A DNA stretch of 64,000 nt from Spirosoma endophyticum (GTDB lineage: Bacteria; Bacteroidota; Bacteroidia; Cytophagales; Spirosomataceae), in assembly GCF_900112365.1 (NCBI RefSeq), contig NZ_FOLQ01000001.1, positions 992,001 through 1,056,000 on the forward strand, read 5' to 3'. The notes under the pieces were generated by a model, which worked only from the letters and a program-made list of their open reading frames with translations, made no database searches and was not told the DNA's origin. Numbering within the stretch: position 1 is the first letter of the stretch; every line of letters begins with the position of its first letter. The position numbers and the translations under genes were made by a program. This document shows, piece by piece, positions 56,266-64,000 of the stretch.

Positions 56266-56744
56266 GGTTATGGGAGGATACGTAGCAAAATAAGCAATAC
56301 TTGGCAATTCACGAACCATTTTACATTAGATCCAGCATTCGGCTATAGGGTTCGCTTTCACTCACTACGTTATTTTGAGCTCTGCTATTTTAAGACTTTC
56401 ACTCGGAGCCGTGCCACGGTTCATTAAGCGTCATGAAAAACCACGGTCCGCCGCTGCGGTGGCACGGCTCCGAGTGAAAGTCCTATCTTTAAAGATCATC
56501 AATTTTTCACCTGAGTTGATGGCTATGCCCTACGATAGAAGGCCAGAACCTGACGGTCTAAAATAGCGTTTTAACCTATGTACTACATACTAATTCAGTC
56601 AGTAAGCACTACCTATTTGACAGCAAATCGTCTATAAGCTGAAACCAATTATTAAGCCATTGTCATATAACTATCAGAATAAACCAATATTTATTGTAAA
56701 TTTAACTAGTCAGTATTCTTATTCACCGACTCATTACCCATTCC
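56266..56744. other. 479-bp divergent intergenic region
   Basis: No gene is supported here. It contains the perfect inverted repeat at 56394-56482 and then an AT-rich stretch (56570-56740) that probably holds the promoter of the histidine kinase. No canonical TAnnTTTG box was recognised. Confidence 0.6.
56394..56482. repeat. Perfect 24-bp inverted repeat with CGGTCCGCCG core
   Basis: Arms 56394-56417 and 56459-56482 are perfect complements around a 41-nt loop. The loop includes CGGTCCGCCGCTGCGG (56444-56459), almost identical to 8119-8134 and 46941-46956. It lies between divergent genes, so termination is an unlikely function. Confidence 0.85.
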
Positions 56745-59700
56745 ATGCGCTGGTCTGCTAAAACTAAAGACGAATTACTGGCCGAAATTCAACGGCTTCA
56801 TACTGAACGCGACGGACTCGCCGTGTCGGACGTATTGCCGGCCTTCGACGTACGCCAGACCGTTGACCTACTTAATTTGATCGGACTCACGATCGAACGT
56901 GACGGCACACTAAGTTACGTGAATCCATATACTTACCGCGTTACGGCCTGGCAGCCAGGCGATATCATTGGCAAAAACTTTTTTGATATTTTCATTCCAC
57001 CTGCCGATCGACCCCGGCTCGAAGCTGAGTTTACGGAGGCATTAGCCAAAGGTGGTTTTCCTGAACAGAAAGAAATTACGTTGCTGGCTCGAAGCGGAGC
57101 ACTACGTAATGTGCAGGTTAATTCATTCATTATCAACGGCTCCGACGATCATGTTGCCTCGTTTACGATCATTGGGGAAGACGTAACGAACAAACGGCGG
57201 GTCGCTTCGGCCCTGTCGAACACCAATGCTCAATTACAGGACCTGGTCGATAATACTTCCGACCTGATTCAGTTACTAACGCTAGACGGCAAATTCATCT
57301 TTGTGAACCGGGCCTGGCGAGACGTATTGGGCTATAGTTCTGAAGAGATCTCGGCACTGAATCTGCGGGATGTACTCCATCCCGATTATGCCGAAAGTAC
57401 GCTGGGCATGCTCAAACGCATTCAGGAAGGCGATAAACTCCCCTATGTTGAAACTGTTTTTCGGAGTAAAACGGGTAAAACCCTGTTTCTGTCGGGTAGT
57501 ATTAACTGCCGATTCGATAATGGGCGACCCACCGCTTTTCGGTGTATTCTGCACGATACAACCGGACGGATCAGGGCCGAAAAATCGCAGAAACTCTATT
57601 ACAGCATTGCCAACTGGACCATCAACGCCCCGAATCTGGCCGACCTGTATAGCAAAATCCACGAAGAATTAGGGCATATTATCGACGCCCGAAATTTCTT
57701 CATCGCGCTTTACGACACCAGCAAAACGTACTTATCGTTCCCCTACTACGTCGATGAGTACTTTGGCAGCAGTATGCGGTTCACCAAACGAAAACTGGGC
57801 AACGGCATCATCGAATACACGATTCTGGCGAACAAACCTCTGTTTCTGTACGAGAAAGAAATCCGGCAATTATCTGATCAGCACCAGATTGATTTGTATG
57901 GACTGCGCCAGCCGCAGGTGATGTTGACGGCGCCACTACGTATCGGGGATGAGATTACGGGGATTATTGGCGTGAAATCTTACGACGATGCACAAACCTA
58001 TGGACCCCGCGATCTGGAACTGCTGGAGTTTATTTCGGGACAGGTAGCGCTGGCCATCGCCCGTAAGCAGTCGGAAGCCAGACTTGATAAACAAAACGCC
58101 CGCCTGAACGCTATTTTTGACAGTAGTACCTATTTGATCTGGTCGGTGAATAAAGCCCTGCAACTCACCTCATTCAATAAAAACTACGCTCGCCTGATTG
58201 AATACCAGTTGGACGAATCACCGTCTATTCAGTCGAGTGCTCCAGAGTTGGGCTGGCGTATGTTCGGTGAAGACAATCGGAAACGTCTGGAAGAAAGATA
58301 CAGGCAAACGTTCAGAGGGCATCCACAGAATTTTGAGTTATACTTTGAAACGCCCAAGGGCGAGACGTACCTCGAATTTCACCTCAACCCGATTCTGTTG
58401 GCGGGCGGTGTTATCGACGAAGTATCGGGTATTGCCCGCGACATTACAAACCGTCGACGGGCCGAAATTGCGACCCGCCAGAGTGAGGAAAAATTCCGGG
58501 GTATTTTCGAGAACCTACAGGACATATACGCCCGCGTGGACCGGAAAGGACGTATCACCATGATTAGCCCGTCAATTTTCAAGCGTATGGGCTACACGCC
58601 CGATGAAGTATTAGGGCAGGAAATAACCCAGTATTTCATCGACGAGAATGACATTCGCCATGCCATGTTCAAGCTGGGTCGGAATCGAAGCCTACGGAAT
58701 TTTGAAGCCAGTATGCGTCGGAAAGATGGCAGCGAACGGCAATTTATGTTTAACATGCTCATGCTGAACGACGGGTCGGGCGACTCCGGTACACCAGGCA
58801 GCAACTCAGTGGTGGCCGTTCTGGCTCGTGATATAACTGAATTAAAACGGCAGTCAGCCGAATTAGTGAAAGCTAAAGAGGAAGCCGAACGGTCATTGAA
58901 GGTAAAGGAACAGTTTCTGGCGAACATGAGTCACGAAATCCGAACGCCAATGAACGGGGTCATTGGCATGATTGACCTATTGAATGACACGCAGTTAGAT
59001 GAAGAACAACGTAGCTATGTCAGGACGGTTAAGCGCTCATCGGAAACGCTGCTCAATATCCTGAATGACATCCTGGATCTGTCCAAGATTGAAGCCGGGA
59101 AAATGATGCTGCATGAAGCACCGGTGGCGTTCAAGGAAATTTTCGAGAAATTGATTGCCCTTTTCGGCCAGCAGGCGAATTCCAAGAACAATCAACTAAC
59201 GTATCACCTTGACCCAGAGCTGCCCATGTTCGTAATTGCTGACCAGACCCGGCTCCTGCAAGTGCTGTCGAACCTGACATCTAATGCGATCAAATTCACC
59301 GAAAACGGTGCCATACGTGTCGAAGCAACGCTACTGAGCAAGCGGGGCAAGTTCAACCGGATTCGGGTTGTCGTGAATGATTCCGGCATTGGCATTTCTA
59401 CCCAAAACATCAATTTGCTCTTTAATTCATTCAGCCAGGTCGATACGTCGTCGCGAAAATCCTTTGGCGGAACAGGACTTGGGCTAGCCATTTCAAAAGA
59501 GTTGGCGCATCTAATGAAAGGCGAAATTGGCGTAGAATCGACTGTGGGCATGGGCAGCAGTTTCTGGTTTACCATCGAACTAAAAGAGACCAGCATTAGC
59601 CCGACACAGCAGGCAACCGAAGTAGCCGAAATAGCCCTGGCCAACTTCTTCAGTACCTACCATCCGAACGTACTGCTGGTTGATGACAATGCGGTAAACC

Positions 59701-60452
59701 GTAAAGTGGCCAGTGAGATTTTGCGCAAGTCGGGTTGTATGGTCATTACCGCCGACAGCGGACCGGCCGCCATCAGTGAAGTCGAAAAGGCCGAGAAACT
59801 AAAAAAAGAAGGTAGTTTTAGCGGGTTCGACGTTATTTTCATGGACATTCAAATGCCCGATATGGATGGTGTTGAAACCACGCGGAACCTGCGCAAACAA
59901 TTTGGCAAAACGCTCCCGACTATCGTTGCGATGACAGCCTATTCGATGCGCGAAGACCGTGAACGCTTCCTGAGCCAGGGTCTTGACGATTACATTGCCA
60001 AACCTATTCGCGCCCAGAGTCTGGTGGCAAAGGTAAAGGAACTTACCGATGCGAATCGGGCTAAACAGGCTGATGCACCAACTTTGTTGCCAAAGAACGT
60101 AGCCGTGACTTCTGAACCAGCGTTGCCCATTATCGACGAGGAAATTGTCGGACAGTTGCGCGACATTGGTGGGCAGGATTTAGTCGATAGCATCATGGAG
60201 GAGTTTGTGAATGAAGCGGATGAGTTGGTTAAGGGTGCGCTCTCGGCGTACGATCTTGGCGATATTCCAACCGTAAAAAGTCATCTGCATACCCTCAAAG
60301 GAAGCGCCGGAACCATCGGCATTTCGCGTGTGGCCGACATTGCCCGAACTGCCGAAGGAAAATTGAAGGTGAACGATACCAGTGGCTTATCGGATGCCCT
60401 GAAAGCACTGGAGCAAGCCTTCAACGAGTTCCTGACCGAATGGAAAAAGTAG
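56745..60452 (+). CDS. Hybrid sensor histidine kinase (PAS x4, GAF, HisKA, HATPase, REC, Hpt)
   Basis: 1235 residues, no membrane helix, so it is a cytoplasmic sensor. PAS domains lie at about 45-160, 165-280, 445-570 and 575-700, with a GAF domain at about 285-440. The phosphoacceptor His is in FLANMSHEIRTPMNG (about 731), followed by the ATPase with N box and GTGLGLAIS, a receiver domain (VLLVDDN, Asp in FMDIQMPDMDG about 1034) and a C-terminal Hpt domain (HLHTLKGSAGTIG, His about 1181). It has a full internal phosphorelay; the final response regulator is not adjacent. A 34-bp hairpin overlaps its stop. Confidence 0.95.
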   Translation: MRWSAKTKDELLAEIQRLHTERDGLAVSDVLPAFDVRQTVDLLNLIGLTIERDGTLSYVNPYTYRVTAWQPGDIIGKNFFDIFIPPADRPRLEAEFTEALAKGGFPEQKEITLLARSGALRNVQVNSFIINGSDDHVASFTIIGEDVTNKRRVASALSNTNAQLQDLVDNTSDLIQLLTLDGKFIFVNRAWRDVLGYSSEEISALNLRDVLHPDYAESTLGMLKRIQEGDKLPYVETVFRSKTGKTLFLSGSINCRFDNGRPTAFRCILHDTTGRIRAEKSQKLYYSIANWTINAPNLADLYSKIHEELGHIIDARNFFIALYDTSKTYLSFPYYVDEYFGSSMRFTKRKLGNGIIEYTILANKPLFLYEKEIRQLSDQHQIDLYGLRQPQVMLTAPLRIGDEITGIIGVKSYDDAQTYGPRDLELLEFISGQVALAIARKQSEARLDKQNARLNAIFDSSTYLIWSVNKALQLTSFNKNYARLIEYQLDESPSIQSSAPELGWRMFGEDNRKRLEERYRQTFRGHPQNFELYFETPKGETYLEFHLNPILLAGGVIDEVSGIARDITNRRRAEIATRQSEEKFRGIFENLQDIYARVDRKGRITMISPSIFKRMGYTPDEVLGQEITQYFIDENDIRHAMFKLGRNRSLRNFEASMRRKDGSERQFMFNMLMLNDGSGDSGTPGSNSVVAVLARDITELKRQSAELVKAKEEAERSLKVKEQFLANMSHEIRTPMNGVIGMIDLLNDTQLDEEQRSYVRTVKRSSETLLNILNDILDLSKIEAGKMMLHEAPVAFKEIFEKLIALFGQQANSKNNQLTYHLDPELPMFVIADQTRLLQVLSNLTSNAIKFTENGAIRVEATLLSKRGKFNRIRVVVNDSGIGISTQNINLLFNSFSQVDTSSRKSFGGTGLGLAISKELAHLMKGEIGVESTVGMGSSFWFTIELKETSISPTQQATEVAEIALANFFSTYHPNVLLVDDNAVNRKVASEILRKSGCMVITADSGPAAISEVEKAEKLKKEGSFSGFDVIFMDIQMPDMDGVETTRNLRKQFGKTLPTIVAMTAYSMREDRERFLSQGLDDYIAKPIRAQSLVAKVKELTDANRAKQADAPTLLPKNVAVTSEPALPIIDEEIVGQLRDIGGQDLVDSIMEEFVNEADELVKGALSAYDLGDIPTVKSHLHTLKGSAGTIGISRVADIARTAEGKLKVNDTSGLSDALKALEQAFNEFLTEWKK

Positions 60453-60526
60453 TCTTCAACAGGATACAACAAGAAAGCCGGGCTTACATGGTCCGGCTTT
60501 CTTGTTGTATCCTGTTGAAGACTACT
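60448..60526. terminator. Perfect 34-bp inverted repeat, bidirectional terminator
   Basis: Arms 60448-60481 and 60493-60526 are perfect complements with an 11-nt loop. The left arm contains the stop codon of the kinase (60450-60452) and the right arm two bases of the stop codon of the convergent metallopeptidase (60525-60527). The inner part, CCGGCTTTCTTGTT, gives a weak T-tract on both strands. Confidence 0.85.
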
Positions 60527-61379
60527 ACAAATTCGAATCTTCGTTGCTGTTGAACGTATCACCCTGTTTAATGTCGCCGGTTTTAAGTCCTTTTTTAAAC
60601 CAGTAGACACGTTGGGCTGAGGTGCCGTGTGTAAAGGCATCGGGTACCACGCGGCCCTGCGTTTGCTCCTGAATCTTGTCGTCGCCAATGGCATTGGCTG
60701 CGGTAAGAGCTGCCTCCACGTCGTTGGCATCGAGTGCAATACTCTGTCCCTGAGCCCTATTCGCCCACACGCCCGCAAAAAAATCAGCCTGTAATTCCAG
60801 ACGCACCGATACTTGGTTATATTCCCGTTCGCTTAATCGCTGGCGCAATGCGTCCGTTTTATCCATAATTCCCAACTGTTTTTGGATGTGGTGCCCAATC
60901 TCGTGCGCCACTACGTAGGCCATCGCAAAGTCGCCGGGCGCCTGAAAACGCTGGGCGAGTTCATCATAAAAAGATAAGTCAATGTACACCTTCTGATCTG
61001 CAGGGCAGTAAAAAGGACCCATTGCTTCCTGTGCCGTCCCGCAACCCGATTGCGTTACGTTGCGAAACATCACCAAGGTCGGTTTCCTGTATTGATTTCC
61101 CTGTTCCGCGAATACTTTTGTCCAGACATCTTCGGTACTGGCCAACACCTTACGGGTAAACGAAGCCGCAGCATCGTCGGCCTGCGGACCCGCTGGTGCC
61201 TGGCTTGTGGCTTGTTCAGGTTCGCTTTGATTCAGAATTTGCGACGGATCGCCACCCAGTAACATGACGATAACCGCAATGACGACGGTGCCAATACCAC
61301 CGCCCACCAGTAGGCCACCGCCACCGCTTCCCCGACGGTCTTCAACATTATCACTTTCACGTCCTCCTAACCAACGCAT
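60525..61379 (-). CDS. Neutral zinc metallopeptidase (YpfJ/KPN_02809 family)
   Basis: 284 residues. After a Gly-rich N-terminus there is one TM helix (residues 28-42, GIGTVVIAVIVMLLG). The zinc motif is HEIGHH (His159, Glu160, His163), with a further ligand expected in LQADFFAGVWANRA. CPADQKVYIDLSFYDEL is also a family signature. It is a membrane-anchored zinc protease of unknown substrate, very widespread in bacteria. It is convergent with the kinase gene. Confidence 0.95.
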   Translation of the reverse strand: MRWLGGRESDNVEDRRGSGGGGLLVGGGIGTVVIAVIVMLLGGDPSQILNQSEPEQATSQAPAGPQADDAAASFTRKVLASTEDVWTKVFAEQGNQYRKPTLVMFRNVTQSGCGTAQEAMGPFYCPADQKVYIDLSFYDELAQRFQAPGDFAMAYVVAHEIGHHIQKQLGIMDKTDALRQRLSEREYNQVSVRLELQADFFAGVWANRAQGQSIALDANDVEAALTAANAIGDDKIQEQTQGRVVPDAFTHGTSAQRVYWFKKGLKTGDIKQGDTFNSNEDSNL

Positions 61380-61482
61380 GATTTCTTTTTGTTTAATTAA
61401 GGTGATTGTACAACTAACGCTTAACCTTCGCTGGCAAGATTACTAGCAAACGGGCTAAAATGTTTACACTCAGCTTTATTAA

Positions 61483-62553
61483 TCAACGTGGCTTTGCCCG
61501 TTCATACTGCACCGGCCAACTTATGCCATCTCCCAGCGTGTGAGCTGCATGCAGTGGAAAATAGGGGTCACGCAAAAATTCACGCGCTAACAACACCATA
61601 TCAGCCTGACCATTATTCAGAATATCCTCCGCCTGCTCGGCCGATGCAATAAGGCCCACGGCGGCCGTCATTATTCCGGTTTCCTGTTTGATACGTTCGG
61701 CAAACGTTACCTGATAACCAGGACCAACCGGAATCTTTGCCTTTGCTACGTTCCCACCGGATGAGCAATCGATTACATCCACGCCTTTATTTTTAAGAAC
61801 AGCCGCTAACGCAATAGCATCTTCGGCAGTCCAGCCGCCTTCGGTCCAGTCGGTAGCTGATATTCGTACGAACAACGGCAGGCTTGACGGCCATGCGAGT
61901 CTAACGCGTTCGATGACTTCGAGTAACAGGTGAATGCGGTTTTCAAATGATCCACCGTAGGAATCGCTACGTTGATTACTCAACGGCGACAGAAATTGAT
62001 GCAACAAATACCCATGGGCCGCGTGAATTTCAATAACCTGAAAACCAGCTTCCAGCGCACGGGTGGCAGCAGCCTCGAAATCAGCCCGTACTTTTTCAAG
62101 GCCTTCATCGGTTAATGACAACGGTTCGGGACCACCCTCGTGAAACGGAATAGCGCTGGGCGCTACGGTTTGCCAGCCACCTTCCTCAGTCGGAGAAATT
62201 GGATTGCCTCCTTTCCACGGACTCTGCGTACTGGCTTTCCGACCCGCATGGGCCAACTGAATACCCGCTACAGACCCGTTGTGCCTAATGAACTGCGTAA
62301 TTCGTTTCAAATTCGGGATATGGTCATCCAGCCAGATACCCAGGTCATCCGGTGAGATTCTTCCTTCCGGCGAAATGGCCGTTGCTTCAGTGATAATCAG
62401 GCCCGCTCCGCCCACGGCGCGACTACCCAAATGCACCAGATGCCAGTCTGTGGCAAAGCCATCTTCACTGGAATACTGACACATAGGCGAAACAACGATA
62501 CGATTTTTGAATTGAATACTGTGAATGGAGAGTGGAGAAAATAGCATCGACAT
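61483..62553 (-). CDS. namA: NADPH dehydrogenase, YqjM/NamA-type ene-reductase
   Basis: 356 residues of FMN-binding TIM barrel. VVSPMCQYSSEDG contains the redox-tuning cysteine of the thermophilic-like OYE subclass, HAAHGYLLHQFLSPLSNQRSDSYGGSFENR spans the HAAH substrate pair, and YERAKP at the end completes the typical C-terminal arginine finger. It reduces activated alkenes and nitro compounds with NADPH. It differs from the NemA-like enzyme at 6.9 kb in both signature motifs. The gene is divergent from the DUF6582 gene. Confidence 0.93.
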   Translation of the reverse strand: MSMLFSPLSIHSIQFKNRIVVSPMCQYSSEDGFATDWHLVHLGSRAVGGAGLIITEATAISPEGRISPDDLGIWLDDHIPNLKRITQFIRHNGSVAGIQLAHAGRKASTQSPWKGGNPISPTEEGGWQTVAPSAIPFHEGGPEPLSLTDEGLEKVRADFEAAATRALEAGFQVIEIHAAHGYLLHQFLSPLSNQRSDSYGGSFENRIHLLLEVIERVRLAWPSSLPLFVRISATDWTEGGWTAEDAIALAAVLKNKGVDVIDCSSGGNVAKAKIPVGPGYQVTFAERIKQETGIMTAAVGLIASAEQAEDILNNGQADMVLLAREFLRDPYFPLHAAHTLGDGISWPVQYERAKPR

Positions 62554-62627
62554 GGTATATTCTAAAGCTTAAAGTTAACAAACATCTGCCGCTTGGTTCT
62601 GGTTGAATTATTTCACTTAATTACTCA

Positions 62628-62891
62628 ATGATCATGACTAAAGATCCAAAAATTGACCAGCGTGAGGACGTAAAACTAACCGAGGGCGAGCAAAAATACG
62701 GAGATGTTGAGTTCGCCGATCCTACCAACAAAAAGTACCCGATCGACACGCCCGAGCATGTAAGGGCAGCGTGGAGTTATATCAATCATAAAGACAACGC
62801 AGCGAAGTACGACGCCGATGAAGTTAACGTAATTAAAGATCGAATTCGAAAGGCGGCTAAAAAGCATGATGTTACAATTCAGGAAGATTAA
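62628..62891 (+). CDS. DUF6582 family small protein
   Basis: 87 residues, acidic and soluble. DPKIDQREDVKLTEGEQKYGDVEFADPTNKKYPIDTPEHVRAAWSYIN, in outline KYPID...HVRAAWSYI, is the family core, followed by EVNVIKDRIRKAAKKHDV. The family is related to small phage- and stress-associated proteins; function unknown. A second ATG two codons in (62634) is equally possible. A perfect terminator follows. Confidence 0.85.
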   Translation: MIMTKDPKIDQREDVKLTEGEQKYGDVEFADPTNKKYPIDTPEHVRAAWSYINHKDNAAKYDADEVNVIKDRIRKAAKKHDVTIQED

Positions 62892-62935
62892 CTACCCCTT
62901 TTGGTTTTACAATCATCAGTTCTTATACGCCTTAC

Positions 62936-62977
62936 ATAAGTAACGCCCGATTTTGGATAAAATCGGGCGTTACTTAT
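62936..62977. terminator. Perfect 19-bp inverted repeat between convergent genes
   Basis: Arms 62936-62954 and 62959-62977 pair perfectly with a 4-nt loop. The stem carries AAAATCGGGCGTTAC and TTTT ends, and works for either strand. It separates the DUF6582 gene from the convergent small secreted protein. Confidence 0.85.
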
Positions 62978-62993
62978 ATAAAAGGAAATACGA

Positions 62994-63278
62994 CTAAAAT
63001 TTTTCCTTTACCACTTTGACATTTTTCTTTGCCTGGTCTTTAACCAGCTCACCTTCTTTCTTCATTCTGTCTTTACGAGCCGCTTTCAGCGCTTCTTTAT
63101 CACCGCTTGCTTTTGCCGCTTTGCGCTCTGCCTTATTCTCTTTCAGCGCAGCTTTGTCAGCCGCTACTTCAGCCTTAGCTTCTACAGTTTCAGCTTTTTT
63201 CTTGATTTTACTATCCTGAGCCTGAGCAACGCCCATTGTTAAAGCAAGTGCAGTGAATATTACAGCTATTTTTTTCAT
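62994..63278 (-). CDS. Small secreted Lys/Ala/Glu-rich helical protein
   Basis: A signal peptide (MKKIAVIFTALALTMGVAQA) is followed by about 74 residues rich in K, A and E with a heptad-like pattern (KAEVAADKAALKENKAERKAAK). It is predicted to be a single long helix or coiled coil in the periplasm. No known domain. Small proteins of this composition are common in Bacteroidota and may be stress-related. Confidence 0.8.
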   Translation of the reverse strand: MKKIAVIFTALALTMGVAQAQDSKIKKKAETVEAKAEVAADKAALKENKAERKAAKASGDKEALKAARKDRMKKEGELVKDQAKKNVKVVKEKF

Positions 63279-63520
63279 ACCGTTTTTGGGTTTCCCCTTT
63301 AGTGAATGTTTTATAAAATGAATACCATCACGACCGCTGCCGTATTATATTCACCTTCTTCTAACAAAGCATCGGAGCATGTTGTTTGCGCTTTTTCTTT
63401 CCAATACTTTCTTTTTAGCAAATATCAGGAAAGCACTATTTGCAGTCTCATATAACTATCTCGCTACCTGACAATTATATTAATTAAAACGTAGTAGCCC
63501 GTAGTGAATTTAACTACGTA
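63279..63520. other. 242-bp intergenic region
   Basis: It lies between two minus-strand genes and presumably holds the promoter for the small secreted protein. I see no gene and no strong hairpin. Confidence 0.4.
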
Positions 63521-63916
63521 TTAATTTACTGAAGCGCTTATGATCGTGACGGTTGCAGATGCAACGTCTGGCCTGGTTATGTCAGCCTTAACGTCATTAA
63601 TTTGTATGGCAGCGCGTGGCTCAACCAACTGGTCGACAATACGTTTGGCAGCATCAATTTTACGATGACTGCTATCGTAGTAATCAAATCGGACTTCTAT
63701 TTTCTTATATGTATACTTGTGCGATGTGTTGGTAATCGTAAAGCGATGAACATTGATACGGTTGCCACCAGCCGGCGATAAAGAACCTGGCTTCCAGAAC
63801 GATCGATCAATCAGCAGATCACGCACTGCATCCGGGCTATCCGTCGTTTTCTGCTTACTCTCCTGACAACCCAAAGCCAGCAGCACTAAAACCCAACAGA
63901 AGACTCTCATGTGCAC
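63521..63916 (-). CDS. Small lipoprotein with beta-sandwich (FxLYD-like) domain
   Basis: A lipobox lies at MRVFCWVLVLLALGC (cysteine about residue 17 from the first ATG at 63916; a second ATG is at 63910). The mature domain has NRINVHRFTITNTSHKYTYKKIEVRFDYYDSS and VEPRAAIQINDVKAD, a strand order resembling the FxLYD/DUF4352-like group. The function is unknown. It is the last gene in the window; 84 bp without features follow. Confidence 0.75.
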   Translation of the reverse strand: MHMRVFCWVLVLLALGCQESKQKTTDSPDAVRDLLIDRSFWKPGSLSPAGGNRINVHRFTITNTSHKYTYKKIEVRFDYYDSSHRKIDAAKRIVDQLVEPRAAIQINDVKADITRPDVASATVTIISASVN

Positions 63917-64000
63917 TTATAATACGTGTAGAAACGTAGGGCTACTACATTCATCAAGAATTGCCCTAGAGAAACGAACGCAAATTTCGATTGAAAAACC

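Overview
The window looks like a chromosomal segment of a Bacteroidota bacterium of the Cytophagales, probably close to Spirosoma. The evidence is indirect: secreted proteins with PKD, WG-repeat and IgG-like domains, PorT-like barrels, DUF3109 and DUF6582 proteins, Shine-Dalgarno-poor starts, occasional TAnnTTTG promoter boxes, and moderate GC with many intergenic hairpins. No rRNA, tRNA, CRISPR array or intact insertion sequence was seen.

Layout. 0-22 kb is a mosaic of short metabolic and transport units: an EVE-domain protein, an HtrA-type protease without a visible export signal, a PQQ dehydrogenase with a cytochrome c insert, a Gfo/Idh/MocA oxidoreductase plus hexuronate-type MFS pair, an ArsR regulator next to an Old Yellow Enzyme, two more MFS carriers, a Tat-exported acetamidase-like protein, a Crp/Fnr regulator with an NmrA-like reductase, a molybdopterin oxidoreductase large subunit without its partners, a GT39 glycosyltransferase and pgi. 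23-28.9 kb holds two tandem outer-membrane barrels, a siroheme-type dehydrogenase, a VapBC-like pair, an FMN reductase, a bicupin, an alkyltransferase-like DNA repair protein and a DUF3109 protein. 29-33 kb is AT-rich: a secreted beta-helix protein, a frameshifted secreted-protein gene overlapping its start, and about 1 kb without genes. 33-41 kb is a minus-strand housekeeping block (MltD-like LysM transglycosylase, O-methyltransferase, dtd, serine hydrolase, GNAT, mgtE, rsmA).

The most interesting region is 43.2-54.0 kb, a seven-gene plus-strand cluster. It encodes a vWA-like lipoprotein, a three-TM protein, a tubulin-superfamily protein, a 1145-residue protein with complete actin/Hsp70 ATPase motifs, a single-TM coiled-coil protein, a retropepsin-like lipoprotein and a single-TM WG-repeat protein. 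A three-gene minus-strand envelope operon (54.1-56.3 kb) runs into it. Two cytoskeleton-type NTPases beside envelope-anchored partners suggest an NTP-driven machine at the inner membrane; its job is unknown. Four junctions inside the cluster carry hairpins, three of them ending 4-7 nt before the next start codon.

56.7-64 kb has a large hybrid histidine kinase, a neutral zinc metallopeptidase, a NamA-like ene-reductase and small secreted or hypothetical proteins.

A second theme is intergenic inverted repeats. At least fifteen are visible, several with arms of 24-41 bp. Three share the 16-nt core CGGTCCGYCGYTRCGG and three share an AGTCGATAGTCG-type word. Several arms overlap stop codons.
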